Of a stretch of 64,000 nt of DNA, positions 43,906 to 55,048 are shown piece by piece; position 1 is the stretch's first letter; every line of letters starts with the position of its first letter. A program made the translations under genes and the position numbers. The stretch spans positions 18,328 to 82,327 of the forward strand of contig CACVBU010000403.1 in NCBI GenBank assembly GCA_902728285.1, read 5' to 3'. The stretch is from Clytia hemisphaerica. Lineage: Eukaryota; Cnidaria; Hydrozoa; Leptothecata; Clytiidae. The notes beneath the pieces were generated by a model. That model was given only the letters and a program-made list of their open reading frames with translations, was not told the origin of the DNA and made no database searches.

Positions 43906-44184
43906 TCATTCAAAGAAAGTCAACGATTTCACATAAGAATAGTATTTTAATTTTAATTTTATTCGGTTTCGTTTTTTTCTGAATTGAAATATTTAACCAG
44001 CTTATGATTAAGCTCTTAACAATTTGATTGCCATTCACTGATTGCTCGTTTCTTAATTGATTCTTGTGCAATTGACATTGCAGCAAAACTTTAGCATTCC
44101 ATTCTGCAAATCAATTTAACAAAACAATATTACATTCTTGAGGATAAGATGCGTTTTAAAATGAAAAGTCCAAAATTCCAATCA
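43906..44184. other. Central spacer of the giant foldback element
   Basis: About 280 bases that separate the two arms and are not part of the inverted repeat. They are AT-rich with no open frame of note. Confidence 0.6.
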
Positions 44185-44579
44185 CCGAGATTCGAAACCT
44201 TCAAAGGTTATGGATTGTAATCTTATGATAATGATGCTTATAAGGAAAATAAATATGCTCACATTTTGCACAACCCCTAACTTGCTTTGAATAAACCAAT
44301 CGTCGAAAGTCAATACCCCTTGAATCAAAAGTTATTGATCATATTCTTATAAAGATGATGCTTATAAGAAAAATAGATATGCTCACATTTTGCACAAACC
44401 CCAAGCTGCTTTGAATGAACCAATCGTTGAAAGTCAATACCCCTTGAATCAAAAGTTATTGACCGTATTCTTATAAAGATGATGCTTACAAAAAATGCAC
44501 AATCCCTAACTTGCATTCACCTGCACAACAGTACCATTGGTGAGTGCAGCATTGTATCCACCAGTACACCACCATCGAT

Positions 44580-45765
44580 TCCACCATTGAATTCACAAGA
44601 ACCATTGATTCCATCATTGCATTGACCAGGACCATTGATTCCATCATTATATTGACCAGCACCATTGATTCCATCATTGCATTGACCAGCACCATTGATT
44701 CCATCATTGCATTGACCAGCACCATTGATTCCATCATTGCATTGACCAGCACCATAATTGATTCCATCATTGCATTGACCAGCACCATTGATTCCATCAT
44801 TGCATTGACCAGCACCATTGATTCCATCATTTCATTGACCAGCACCATTGATTCCATCATTTCATTGACCAGCACCATTGATTCCTTCATTGCATTGACC
44901 AGCAGCATTGATTCCATCATTGCATTGACCAGCAGCATATTGATTCCATCATTGTATTGGCCAGCACCATTGATTCCATCATTGCATTGACCAGCAGCAT
45001 TGATTCCATCATTGCATTGACCAGCAGCATTGATTCCATCATTGTATTGACCAGCACCATTGATTCCATCTTTGCATTGACCAGCACCATTGATTCCATC
45101 ATTGTATTGACCAGCACCATTGATTCCATCATTGTATTGACCAGCACCATTGATTCCATCATTGCATAGACCAGCACCATTGATTCCATCATTGCATTGA
45201 CCAGCACCATTGATTCCATCATTGTATTGACCAGCACCATTGATTCCATCTTTGCATTGACCAGCACCATTGATTCCATCATTGTATTGACCAGCACCAT
45301 TGATTCCATCATTGTATTGACCAGCACCATTGATTCCATCATTGCATTGACCAGCACCATTGATTCCATCATTGCATTGACCAGCACCAATGATTCCATC
45401 ATTGCATTGACCACCACCATTAATTCCACCATTGTATTGACCAGCACCATTGATTCCATCATTGCATTGACCAGCACCATTGATTCCATCATTGTATTGA
45501 CCAGCACCATTGGTTCCATCATTGTATTGACCAGCACCATTGATTCCATCATTGTATTGACCAGCACTATTGATTCCATCATTGTATTGACCAGCACCAT
45601 TGATTCCATCATTGTATTGACCAGCACCATTGATTCCATCAGTGCATTGGCCAACACCATTGATTCCATCACTGCATTGACCATCACCACTGATTCCATT
45701 ATTACATTGACCAGCACCATTTATTTCATCATTGCATTTACCAACACCATTGATTCACCAAAGCC
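44580..45765. repeat. 30-bp minisatellite, right arm (about 39 units, inverted)
   Basis: Reverse-complement units (GATTCCATCATTGCATTGAC, then CAGCACCATT) with the same kind of one-base variants as the left arm. The right array is shorter by several units. Confidence 0.95.
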
Positions 45766-46180
45766 GTCAAATTTTTCAGTTTATTCACAAACACCAATTT
45801 ACAATAAAAATAAATGGATTTATTATCTCCACAGTTATATTCACCAGAACGATCAGATCCTACTGTGCAATCATCAGATTTCCCAAATTCTTGAATAGAT
45901 TAACCAGAGTCGTTAGGTTCTCCTAAAATCACCGGGACCATTAGCTCTGGCGCACAAATTTACAAATTTTGATAGTTCATCGATACGTCAGGGCCACAAT
46001 TTTCAGCTATTTCCCCATCGTTACTTCGTTACTTTTTCGTTACCCCTCGTTACTTGCGTTACTTCATCGTTACCGACCGTTACTTCATCGTTACTTGTCG
46101 TTACCTACCGTTACTTGTCGTTACCTATCGTTACTTACCGTTACCTACCGTTACCACTTTTAGTAACAACGCATTAAACT

Positions 46181-47516
46181 GGGTTGATTTTAAAAAGGAT
46201 AAACATCTTGCTTCACTGGAAAGATTATGCAGAATCTGTGGCTTTAAGATCACATTTTCTGGAGGTTATCGGTCTGCGAAATCAGTGACTGGATTCAAAG
46301 AATTTATTGAAGATGGAATTGATAATGATGATGCCAACATCCATCCAAGAAGTTTGTGCAACAAATGCTACATGAAGTTATACAAAATGAAGAACAATAA
46401 AACTACAGAACTAATAACCACCTATAACTTTCTACCACACAATGATGATGATGATGGGGGTGGTGGCTCTTGTTATGTTTGCCAACAGAAAATTCAAATT
46501 TCAACCATGAAAGAAAAGATGGAATCATCAACAACAAATTCAGCTCTAAAATTTGGATTCAAGGTAGGTATAAATTTATATATTTAGTATAAATTCTCTC
46601 TTGCTGATATCTTGGTTATATATACCGTAAGATGCTCCTACTAAAATGCTGATCCTCGTGTTTTAAAACCGACATGTTCTCGCAACAGAATAGCTAGATT
46701 CAAATTTGTATATCAGTAAGTTTGTTGAAAATTTTTTCTCATCGCCAAAACTGTTTTGTATATATAGCTTTTGTGTTGTAATATTTCTATTCATGCCCAA
46801 TTTTGAGATGCAATTTGCATATTATGTAAAAATATATAAATTTATAATTTTACGTTTAGGAAATTGGAAAGAATATATTTGGTTGTCAGTGTCAGTGTCA
46901 GTCATTTGGACCAGTAAAAAGTCTTGACATTTTTTATACAGGTGATTACACCGTCACAATTCATTACAAGCCTGTTAGACGTGAGATCCTTACGAAACTG
47001 AATTTTCCAAATGTTATAACTAGTTTGCACACTGATGAAATTTTTAAGTTACTTCAACAATCAATATATTGTACAGGCAATGAAGACTTTGAAGACCTAG
47101 TCTCACGAAAAATGGGTGATTTAAATGAATTTCTATTCATGTCAACTGATCAAACTGTTACAAGTCATTTAGAAACTGGGGATGGAAAGACCTTGAGGGA
47201 TGTCACTATAATCAGGCATGAAAAACTGTGACGTACTGATCAACTCAAGTAAAGGTTTGTTCTTTTTTATATTTTACATATATTTTTTAATTTTATATGC
47301 ATTATGTAATTCTATAAAGTCCTTGCTAGTCGTATTTTCTAATAATAATACCAAAAGTTTTGAATATTGAGTTGATATTGTACCATACCTTTACCCTACA
47401 TAATTTCCAGGTAAAAGATGTGAACCTTGCTCACATTATCGCAATAGTTTATTTGCTATGCACTCACGAAAAAGAAGATCAAATGAAGAGTTTATTGCAC
47501 CTCAGACAAACAACAG
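46181..47516 (+). CDS. Protein with a RAG1-N-type zinc module; 5' end disrupted by the foldback element
   Basis: The first readable exon runs from the foldback edge to a donor at about 46562 (TTCAAG|GTAGGT). It contains LERLCRICGFKITF, then FKEFIEDGIDND, NIHPRSLCNKCYMKLYK and, after an acidic and Gly-rich run, CYVCQQK. This order (CRICG ... IHPxxxCxxC ... CxxC) matches the zinc-binding region upstream of the RING finger in RAG1. Later exon candidates are 46942-47231 (after TACAG; segment VTIHYKPVRREILTKLNFPN) and 47412-47516 (after TTCCAG). There is no RAG1 catalytic core in the window. The open frame extends backwards into the foldback DNA, but that part is an artefact. The true start codon is not visible. 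A transposon-derived gene is as likely as a cellular one. Confidence 0.55.
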
Positions 47517-47599
47517 GTATATTTTGCGCTAAATACACCAAGTATCGTGGTGTGTTTAAAATTCCATTGTTTTATTATTATCTAATAAACCATATTTGA

Positions 47600-47904
47600 A
47601 AAGATTCGTACAGAGGGAAGCATTTTAATTTTGAGAAGAATATTTGACTGTCTAATATAGGATCAAGTTCCCTCATTATTCTTCAAATAGCTTGGATTTA
47701 CAGACAAAAGACTCCTTGCTTATTTGCGTTGCTTACATTGTTTTATATACATTATTATAGAAATGATTACTTAATAGTTCATTTTTACGGCGGCTTCTTA
47801 GTGCCAACAAAAATGTGCAATATTTTTACAAAAAAAACTACGCAATTTTTTTTCAAAAAAAAAAAGACGTACATTTAATTTTTTGATTTTTTTCCTTATT
47901 ACTG
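47600..47904. other. Non-coding, AT-rich
   Basis: I see no gene. The stretch contains A- and T-runs at about 47830-47890. Confidence 0.4.
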
Positions 47905-48065
47905 GCAGATAGCTCTCTTATCTGCCACTGGCAGATACTAAGTGCCACTGACAGATACTAAGTGCCACTGGCAGATAGTTAAGTGCCACTGGCAGATAGT
48001 TAAGTGCCACTGGTAGATACTAAATGCCACTGACAGATAGTTAAGTGCCACTGGCATATAGTTTC
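47905..48065. repeat. Minisatellite of about 21-bp units upstream of the integrase-like gene
   Basis: About seven units of AGTGCCACTGGCAGATA plus GTTA or CTA. They are followed by two copies of a GTGCGCRTGCGTGT segment (48066-48110). Confidence 0.85.
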
Positions 48066-48369
48066 GTGCGCGTGCGTGTGTATCAATGTTTTCGTGCGCA
48101 TGCGTGTTTATCAATGTACCTACATTGAAGTCGTGACATGTGCGCATGCGTCATTTTTGTTTTCGTACCACTATTGATTAAATTCTCCTTTGGAATAATT
48201 GAAAGGAGGGTGCATAGCAATCAGTAGCAATAATGGCGTCAGGTTTACCTTGTCAGATCCTTACTTTTTCTTCTTGTAGTTGTACGTGTTATCCAGTTAT
48301 AAGTGTGCAAACATCAAGTCGATTTTGCTTGTGCATGAAAGTTTCTAATCGGTTCTTAAATATTTTTGA

Positions 48370-50161
48370 ATGGCAGTTGACAGAGACTCTCTTGTCAGGG
48401 AATACTTTGATAGAGGATACGACTATGAGGAGATAATCACGACGCTTAGACAAGTACACTCAAAAATCATCAGCTTAAGGCAACTTCATAGGGTTCTTCG
48501 TAACCAAAATCTGTATCGAAGAAAATATGGTTGTGATACTAGAGATGCCATATCATTTGTTCAGAGGCAGTTGAGAAGCAGTGGTTCATCGTTAGGATAC
48601 CGTTTAATGCACCAAAGATGTTTGCAAGCAGGTTATCGCACAACTAGGGAAAATATTCGTATCATGCTCAAGCTTTTGGATCCTATTGGTGTTGAAGAAC
48701 GAAGCAGAAAGGTATTAAAACGTCGTCAATATTGGTCTTATGGGCCTAATTGGGTTTGGCATATCGACGGCTACGATAAACTCAAACCTTATGGCTTCCC
48801 AATTCATGGAGCAATAGATGGCTTTAGCCGTAGAATTATGTGGCTGGAAGTGACCTCGTCAAATAAAGAGCCCGAAATAATTTGTAGCTTTTTTTTGAAA
48901 TGTATTAAAACGATTTCTGGAACACCCCGTAAGATTGTTGGTGATAGAGGTACAGAAAATGTTCATGTGGCGGCTTCTCAGAGGTTCCTGAGAAGAAACG
49001 ACCAAGACAATAATTCTGGCGAGGCAAGTTTTAAGTATGGCAAATCAGTTACCAATCAGCGAATTGAGTCATGGTGGGCGATGTTAAGACGTACATGCAC
49101 GAATTGGTGGATCAACTATTTTAGAGATTTAATAGAAAATGATTTGTTTGACACATCAAATAATGTTCACTGTGAATGTACCGGGTGACCCACGAAAAAG
49201 TTCAGACGTTTCCCGACGTCTTGAGGCCGAACAAATGTCCCAAAGTGCTTGGAGTTTTGATATTTAGAAAGTAGATATCCTAGCTTAAAATTTGAGCTAT
49301 CACTTTTTAAATTTGACCAACTTGTTCTCTGCTTATGAGCTTTTAAAGTCAAAATTCACTTTACGGAAAGTGTAAAAAACACGTAAAAAAGAGGTATTAA
49401 ATTCATGCAATCAATTAGAAAATCACTTACAAATTGACTTATTTAACCAGTTTTATGACATTAATAATTAATAAAAACACCTTTGAAAGTAGTTTTTGTT
49501 TAAAACAAGGCTACTTTTTATAAAAATTGGCGCTTTCATAGATTTTTTTCAAAAACTGTATATCAAAAACGTCTAAAAATACCAAATTTGATACCCCTTT
49601 TTTACGTGTTTTTTACACTTTCCGTAAAGTGAATTTTGACTTTAAAAGCTCATAAGCAGAGAACAAGTTGGTCAAATTTAAAAAGTGATAGCTCAAATTT
49701 TAAGTTAGGATATCTACTTTCTAAATATCAAAACTCCAAGCACTTTGGGACATTTGTACGGCCTCAAGACGTCGGGAAACGTCTGAACTTTTTCGTGGGT
49801 CACCCGGTATTAAATTCAGTTTTTAGGATATAGATCTTACAATGAAAATTTGGAATAATCATAGAATAAGGCTTTCCTCAACATCAAATAGGAGAATTAG
49901 ACCAGCCGGTCGGCCAAATGTTCTTTATTTTAGTCCATCTGTGTCAGATGCACCAATACAGGATTTATTTTGGAGGAGAATGATGTTGGAATTGTAAAGG
50001 ACATGTGTACTAAAGAGTTTCCAAAAGACTTTATATGCTCAAGAGAGTGTTTTGAATTGTGTAGTATCATAATGCTTGAAAATTCTTTTAGTATGCCTAC
50101 AAATCCTGAGGAGGCTCTTGCTTTATATACCAGCCTTGTGCATCAAATTAATAATATTTGA
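48370..50161 (+). pseudogene. Integrase-core (DDE) gene, broken
   Basis: The frame starts MAVDRDSLVREYFDRGYDY, with a helix-turn-helix-like region, and continues to an integrase core. The acidic residues are visible in WVWHIDGYDKL (Asp), KIVGDRGTENVH (Asp) and TNQRIESWWAML (Glu). Genes of this type are multicopy in fish and cnidarian genomes as I recall, and are thought to derive from DNA transposons or retroelements. The reading is cut at about 49180 by a 627-bp palindromic MITE. Without the MITE it goes on in the same frame (IKFSF, then one stop, then MKIWNNHRIR). After a further frameshift it ends at 50161 (EALALYTSLVHQINNI). One insertion, one stop and one frameshift make this copy non-functional. 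Confidence 0.8.
49181..49807. mobile_element. Palindromic MITE with TA target
   Basis: The ends are CCGGGTGACCCACGAAAAAG and its exact reverse complement; the arms are about 210 bp each around a short centre. TA flanks both sides (49179-49180 and 49808-49809). It interrupts the integrase-like frame. The same peptide can be read outward from both arms, which shows how little the arms differ. Confidence 0.9.
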
Positions 50162-50245
50162 ATATTGTAGTATTTAGCTATTTTGTTATGTTTGACCTTC
50201 TCCACGCACCAGCCTCAACATTTATAATTTTATTCCAAACTTACA

Positions 50246-50510
50246 GCAGCCGTAGTACAGTGGTAGAGCATCCGGCTACGGTTCGCAAGGTTGTGGGTTC
50301 AACCCCCAGCCGGGTCATACCAAAGATTCCTAAAGTGGTACTTGATGCCTCTCTGCTTGATGCTCAGCAACTAAGAAGAAGGATCAAGGGTAAGTGGAGA
50401 AATCCAGGGAGAAAGAGTGGCACCCTCCTCTACCTTCGGGTAGATAGCTATCGAAAGAGGAGCCTTCGGGTCGCCTCCGACTGCGGTCGCAGACTTACTT
50501 ACTTATGAGA
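50246..50510 (+). mobile_element. tRNA-derived SINE
   Basis: The head resembles a tRNA: GCAGCCGTAGTACAGTGG (A box), an anticodon-arm-like stretch, and GGGTTCAACCCCC (B box, 50295-50307). A body of about 170 bases follows, then a short CTTA-repeat tail at 50497-50507. The acceptor stem does not pair well and the sequence runs on past the tRNA end, so it is a SINE and not a working tRNA gene. Transcription by RNA polymerase III from the internal boxes is expected of this class. Confidence 0.75.
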
Positions 50511-50843
50511 AATTACAATTTTGTTTCAATATCATATTATCTCCATAATGTCAATTTGTAGAACAGTTCTTTTGTTTACATTTTCTATTATTATTTCATG
50601 GCAGCCATCTTGTTTTTCCTTTTGTTGGGCCTCTTTCTTTGCACTACTAAGTTAAGCCTTAATTTATGAGTCACCTTCAACTAATTCAATTCTATATTCA
50701 AACTAGATTTGTAATGAGAGATTTATTTTTATGTTCCAAACATACCAGACAATTTATTGTGTACTTCCTCGCCACAGTACCACCCCCCGGAGTATACTCA
50801 ATTCCATTCACAACTAAAGGAAAATGTTTTTTCAAGATATATT

Positions 50844-51044
50844 CTCCGGTACCTAATAAAACGGGGGTTTGGAATAAGCCGGTGGGTAGAAAAAATCTCA
50901 AAACTTAATGAGCGGGGGTGGAATAAATTTGAATGCCCTGGATGGAAAACTTTCGAAAAGGAGGCTAATACAAAAGAATTAGGGCAAAAAAGCAAACTTT
51001 CTAAAAGTTAATTAGCGGGGGGACGCTTATTAGGTACCCGAGAG
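50844..51044. mobile_element. MITE with GGTACC ends, copy 1
   Basis: The ends are CTCCGGTACCTAATAA and TTATTAGGTACCCGAGAG. It contains GAATAAGCCGG, AAAATCTCAAAACTTAAT and TTAATTAGCGGGG. A related copy is at 51627-51796. Target duplication is not clear. Confidence 0.65.
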
Positions 51045-51626
51045 TAGAGTTATTATAAATATGGATATTCAAGAAATTTTTTGAGCTCTAGGAACTTTTA
51101 ACCTGAGTATCAGAGGCCGAGTTTTCAAAGAAAATATCTGACTAATTTGTGTGCCTCAAATGGCATTGCATTCACTTCTTTCGAGAAATAAAAAAAAGCT
51201 TAGTAAGAGTTTGTTTGGCAATAGTTTGTTTAACTTTATATTCGAGACAAAGGTGAAGCTAGATGCTACAGATCAACTCTGTGTTTTGACTGGACGCACC
51301 AGCCTTTAGGATTATAAAGGTACAGTCCGTCTATTGCAACAATTCTTTGTTTTCAATTTAAACACACCTTGGAAAAGTGTGTTCAATTCAGTACAGTCTT
51401 GCTTCTAACATATTCAAAAAAGCACTCTGGTTCCTCCTTCGTAGATTGAAAACTTTCGATAGAGAGATAGAATCTACAATTAGGGAAAACTTTCATATTT
51501 TGTTGATTACTGTAGAGCAACTCTCCGCTGTAGCAAAGAAAAATAAAACGAAAAATGGCTCATCTCTGACATCGATCAAAATGAAGCTCGGCAAAGTCCA
51601 AAACTCAAAAGCAAGCTATCTGGTGT
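51045..51626. other. Non-coding between two related MITEs
   Basis: I see no supported gene. An open frame at 51377-51658 runs into the MITE and has no family signal. Confidence 0.4.
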
Positions 51627-51796
51627 TCTCTCGGGTACTTAATAGCCGGGGGTTTTAGAATAAGCGGGGGGGGGGGTGTTGGAAAAAATCTCAAAACATA
51701 ATAAGCAGGGGGGGGGGTTGGAATAAAAATGTCCTGGGTGGAAAATGTTTGAAAAATTAATTAGCGGGGGGCGACTATTTATTAGGTACCCGAGAG
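51627..51796. mobile_element. MITE with GGTACC ends, copy 2
   Basis: The ends are CTCTCGGGTACTTAATAG and TTATTAGGTACCCGAGAG, with G-runs inside. It shares AAAATCTCAAAACATAATAA and TTAATTAGCGGGGGGCGAC with copy 1. Confidence 0.7.
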
Positions 51797-52602
51797 TAGG
51801 TAGAAAGTTTTAAAAATACATGACGACCCCTTTCACCGGAACAAAGGAACTACTAAAGCTTTTGACTTGAAATGTTGACTAGAGGTAGATATTGGTGGTA
51901 TTAGACGATTTGAAAAATTTCAAGTCACTCTGTCACGTGGGTCACATTTTTCAGACAGTCCGTATTTTACCCAATTTACTCCCCCAACAGCTGGTTGGAT
52001 TGACTTGAAATTTTGCATGCAGGCTTAGATTATCAATATCTAACCCTGATCCAAATTTCAAGTCAATACCACTTTCCAATCCTGAGAAAATATTAGGGCT
52101 AATTTGGGCAAATTATCAAATTTAAGCAAACAATATTGATAAGAAAAAAGTTAGAGGGGGTCCTTTTGTCTGCATTTTCAATGGGCGATGACGTCGACGG
52201 GCCAATGACGTCACCTATGACGACAAAATTTTGTCAGAAGATGTTAATTCATACTGCGTAGACACCTGCAAAGTTTTATTTCGAAATTCAAACCCTACCA
52301 GAAGTTATCGAGAAAAAAAACTTTTAGGGGAGGGGCAAGATGCGCGAAGAGTTAATATCGAAAATTGTTTTGTTTACCTAAATAAAGATATATGGATAAA
52401 TAATGCAAAAAATATAAAAATGCTGACGTCAGCAAAACTTCCTGCGATCGCTAGGCTTATTCTCATCCTCTAGCTCTAACGTAAAAAAATTCTTTACACA
52501 AAAGGTCTGCAAATCAGACTATGTAATTGCTAAATGCATTGAAAATATACAATGGAAGTGACTGCTTGATCCGACTCAACTAGTCAAATACAACACGGAG
52601 TA
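51797..52602. other. Non-coding
   Basis: There is no supported gene. Several TGACGTC motifs occur at about 52190-52220 and 52420-52435. Confidence 0.4.
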
Positions 52603-53110
52603 GGGGTGCTTTTTCACTACGCTAGATAGATAAGTGGTTCTCATCAACGGTCCTTTTCATAAATTTCTAAGGGTTGTAAGAAATATACAATGAAGATTCG
52701 TGCTTAACATCAGATTTTGATCGATTCATATTAAGATTTCAGATTTAACGTCGAAAAATGGTCATTAAACCTTTTGATCTCCAAGAGAGGGGAAGAACTT
52801 TCTTGGCTTAATGACCAATTAAAGATACACCGAAAATAGATTTTTTGCAATAAAATAGCATTCAGATCATCAACATTTATCAGCAGTGAAATGGTTTGGT
52901 TTTTGCATAAAATGAAAGAACTGCCTCCACTGTTGGAGAAATGCTTATAAAAACGACTGATTTATAATTACTTTCAATTAAATTTTGTCATACCATACTG
53001 TAATTAACTCCAAATTCAAAGGGTCGTAAACGCTTTGACAACTGTTTTGGGAGTCAGTAATGTTTTCCTATCAATGTTCTTTGTATCAGCTAATCGATGA
53101 AAAAGCACCC
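52603..53110. mobile_element. TA-target MITE, 508 bp
   Basis: The ends are GGGGTGCTTTTTCA and TGAAAAAGCACCC, flanked by TA on both sides (52601-52602 and 53111-53112). The inverted repeat is short and the interior non-coding. Confidence 0.6.
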
Positions 53111-53146
53111 TAGGATAATGAAAATCCAAATGTTCATAACCAAATA

Positions 53147-53370
53147 GAACTTTTCATAAATTACGTCACGAACATCACTTGCCTCGTTTTGAAATTATTG
53201 CCATGCTGATTAAATCCCAACGGATCTTCTTAAAACTACTTATTCAACTTATTATTTTATTAACTTCTTATTCATAAAAGAACGATTTAATGTCTCAGGG
53301 GACATAATCACCATGATAATTGTTTGAATACGAGGCAAGTGAAGTTCGTGACATAATTTATGAAAAGGCC
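53147..53370. mobile_element. TA-target MITE, 224 bp
   Basis: Inverted repeats of about 37 bp include CTTTTCATAAATTA, TCACGAAC and CACTTGCCTCG. TA flanks both sides (53145-53146 and 53371-53372). A related CTTTTCATAAATTT occurs at 52652. Confidence 0.7.
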
Positions 53371-54890
53371 TATGAGAAAGACGTTAAGAACTTACCAAGG
53401 TCTTATTTTCATGAATTTTCACCCAAGTAGTAGAACTGATATCAATCCAAACGAAATACGCGCGACTGATTAGCCAAGAGATGTTTGAAAATTTTTTCGC
53501 ATTATATCACGACAACCCCGAGCTATATAAACTCTGAGATCAGGTTTTGGAAAAGTTTGATGCATAGCAACGAAGGACTAGCTAACCACTCTTAGTTGGC
53601 ACAAGCGGCGTTAGATTAGATCTCCGCACATCTCAAAACTCTTAATTTTAGCTTCAGAGGACCGTTTCTTTGAGAAAAAATTACTGACTAAATAAGACTT
53701 GCTTTATCTATCTAAACATTTAAAATTAACTTCAGCAATTAACTTGAATTTTAGCTCATAAAAAACAAATCTTTCACAACGGTTTTGAGCGGCTTGTCGG
53801 GTCATCGGTGAAGCAAAATTATGCCGGCGTCGGTGATTTTCATTCTATTCTACGGTTTATTGTAAAATACCAGAATTTTGGCGGCTTTTGCAGAAAAGCA
53901 ATAAGAAAAATGACACTGTTATAGCCAATAAAGACAGCTAAGGCTTGTTTACCAAAGATCTAGGTAATTTTCAAGTTTCTATACTACTTGAGAGAAGTTC
54001 GGTAAGATACAAGGCCTGATATGAAAATTTAGAGTAAAATAAAAATGCCAAGGATTCTTGTAAATTTTTAGATATATCTTTATTACAGTTTTAAAGGTTT
54101 TGAAAGTCACTAAAATATAGTCTAGTATTCCAGCTCTTCAAGGTCCTGTGTAATGAGCTATATAACCCTGGAAGCGGTTACAGCCAAGATTGTTGAAGCC
54201 GGTTTTTTGATAGTCAATCTTTGTAACTGGCGCAAGCGGCGCTAGATCGCTGTGTCTTTTCGAAGTTTCTTAATTTTAGCTCAAGTAGTAGACTTTTCTT
54301 TGAGAAAAAATGTTGATTTTGTGAGAAATAGAGTTGCTTTATCTATTAACCCTATTCGTACTAGGGAAAGAGAAAGAGCCCCCTTTCTGTTCGGTGGGTA
54401 AACTAATGTTAATAGCTCTTGTAAAAATAAAGCTTTGGACATGAAATTTTCTGTAAATTCCTAACTATTATTTACCAACAAAAAAAAAGAATTTGACACC
54501 TAAAAATATTCACACCTTGAGTATGATGACATCTCTGACAGTAAGGTGTCATAAAAATTGACACATTTTAACACATTTTTTATGTCAAATATATAGTTCA
54601 AACCGTAATTTATTGAATATTTAGGATAAAATAAGCCTTTTAAACTCATAAACCTTTTTCTAAAGCCTTTGTTAGTTTACAATAGCCATTTGGAAGAACA
54701 AAGGGACTTTGCAGTTTTTGCTCACTTTCGGCATGATGAGTAACGTCATGGAAAAAATCTTTTGTCAAAAGCTACCTTACATGACAAGGATCATGTGTGC
54801 CAAATTTCATTCAAAGAGACCGACCATATCAAAAGTTAAAGGATGGTACAGGAGGAAAAGCCCCCCCCCCTAGTTCTGAACCGCCCCTAA
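53371..54890. other. Non-coding, with a diverged internal duplication
   Basis: There is no supported gene. The parts at 53515-53735 and 54155-54360 share AGCTATATAA, GGCRCAAGCGGCGYTAGAT and TCTTTGAGAAAAAAT, so they are two old copies of one repeat. Confidence 0.5.
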
Positions 54891-55048
54891 AAGTCTAGTA
54901 TGAAGTGGGTTAAAACATTTAGAATTGCCTCAAAAAATACATAATCAGTTTTTTAAAGTTTTCTTTAAGGGAACAAAAAATTGGCTTAAAAACTTTTGCC
55001 AAGTGAATATATCCCATATGCCCTGACCTCCACACACCAAGGGAAAAA

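Larger units (their letters stand above)
41405..46171. mobile_element. Giant foldback element with 30-bp repeat arms (MULE-like)
   Basis: The element spans 4767 bp. The two arms (41405 to about 43905, and about 44185 to 46171) are inverted copies of each other. The 9-bp target duplication CATTAAACT stands exactly at 41396-41404 and 46172-46180. From outside in, each arm has the end CGTTGTTACTAAAAGTGG, an array of GTAACG-type units (41420-41550 and 46018-46160), a unique block of about 250 bases, a 30-bp minisatellite, and a repeat of about 124 bp. No transposase gene is present, so it must be moved by another element's enzyme. The duplication length suggests a Mutator-type one. Confidence 0.9.

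Noticed and set aside
41704-45898. Very long open frames (up to 343 residues) of 10-residue repeats on both strands
   Set aside because: They follow from a 30-bp tandem unit that lacks stops in several frames; there is no start context or family signal, and both strands are equally open.
46181-46562. A RAG1 gene
   Set aside because: Only the N-terminal zinc pattern is present; no RING, nonamer-binding region or catalytic core was found in the window, and no RAG2.
49167-49833. Two identical 60-residue open frames facing outward
   Set aside because: They are the two arms of one palindromic MITE read in opposite directions.
50246-50320. A tRNA gene
   Set aside because: The A and B boxes are present, but the acceptor stem does not pair and the sequence continues as a SINE body with a CTTA tail.
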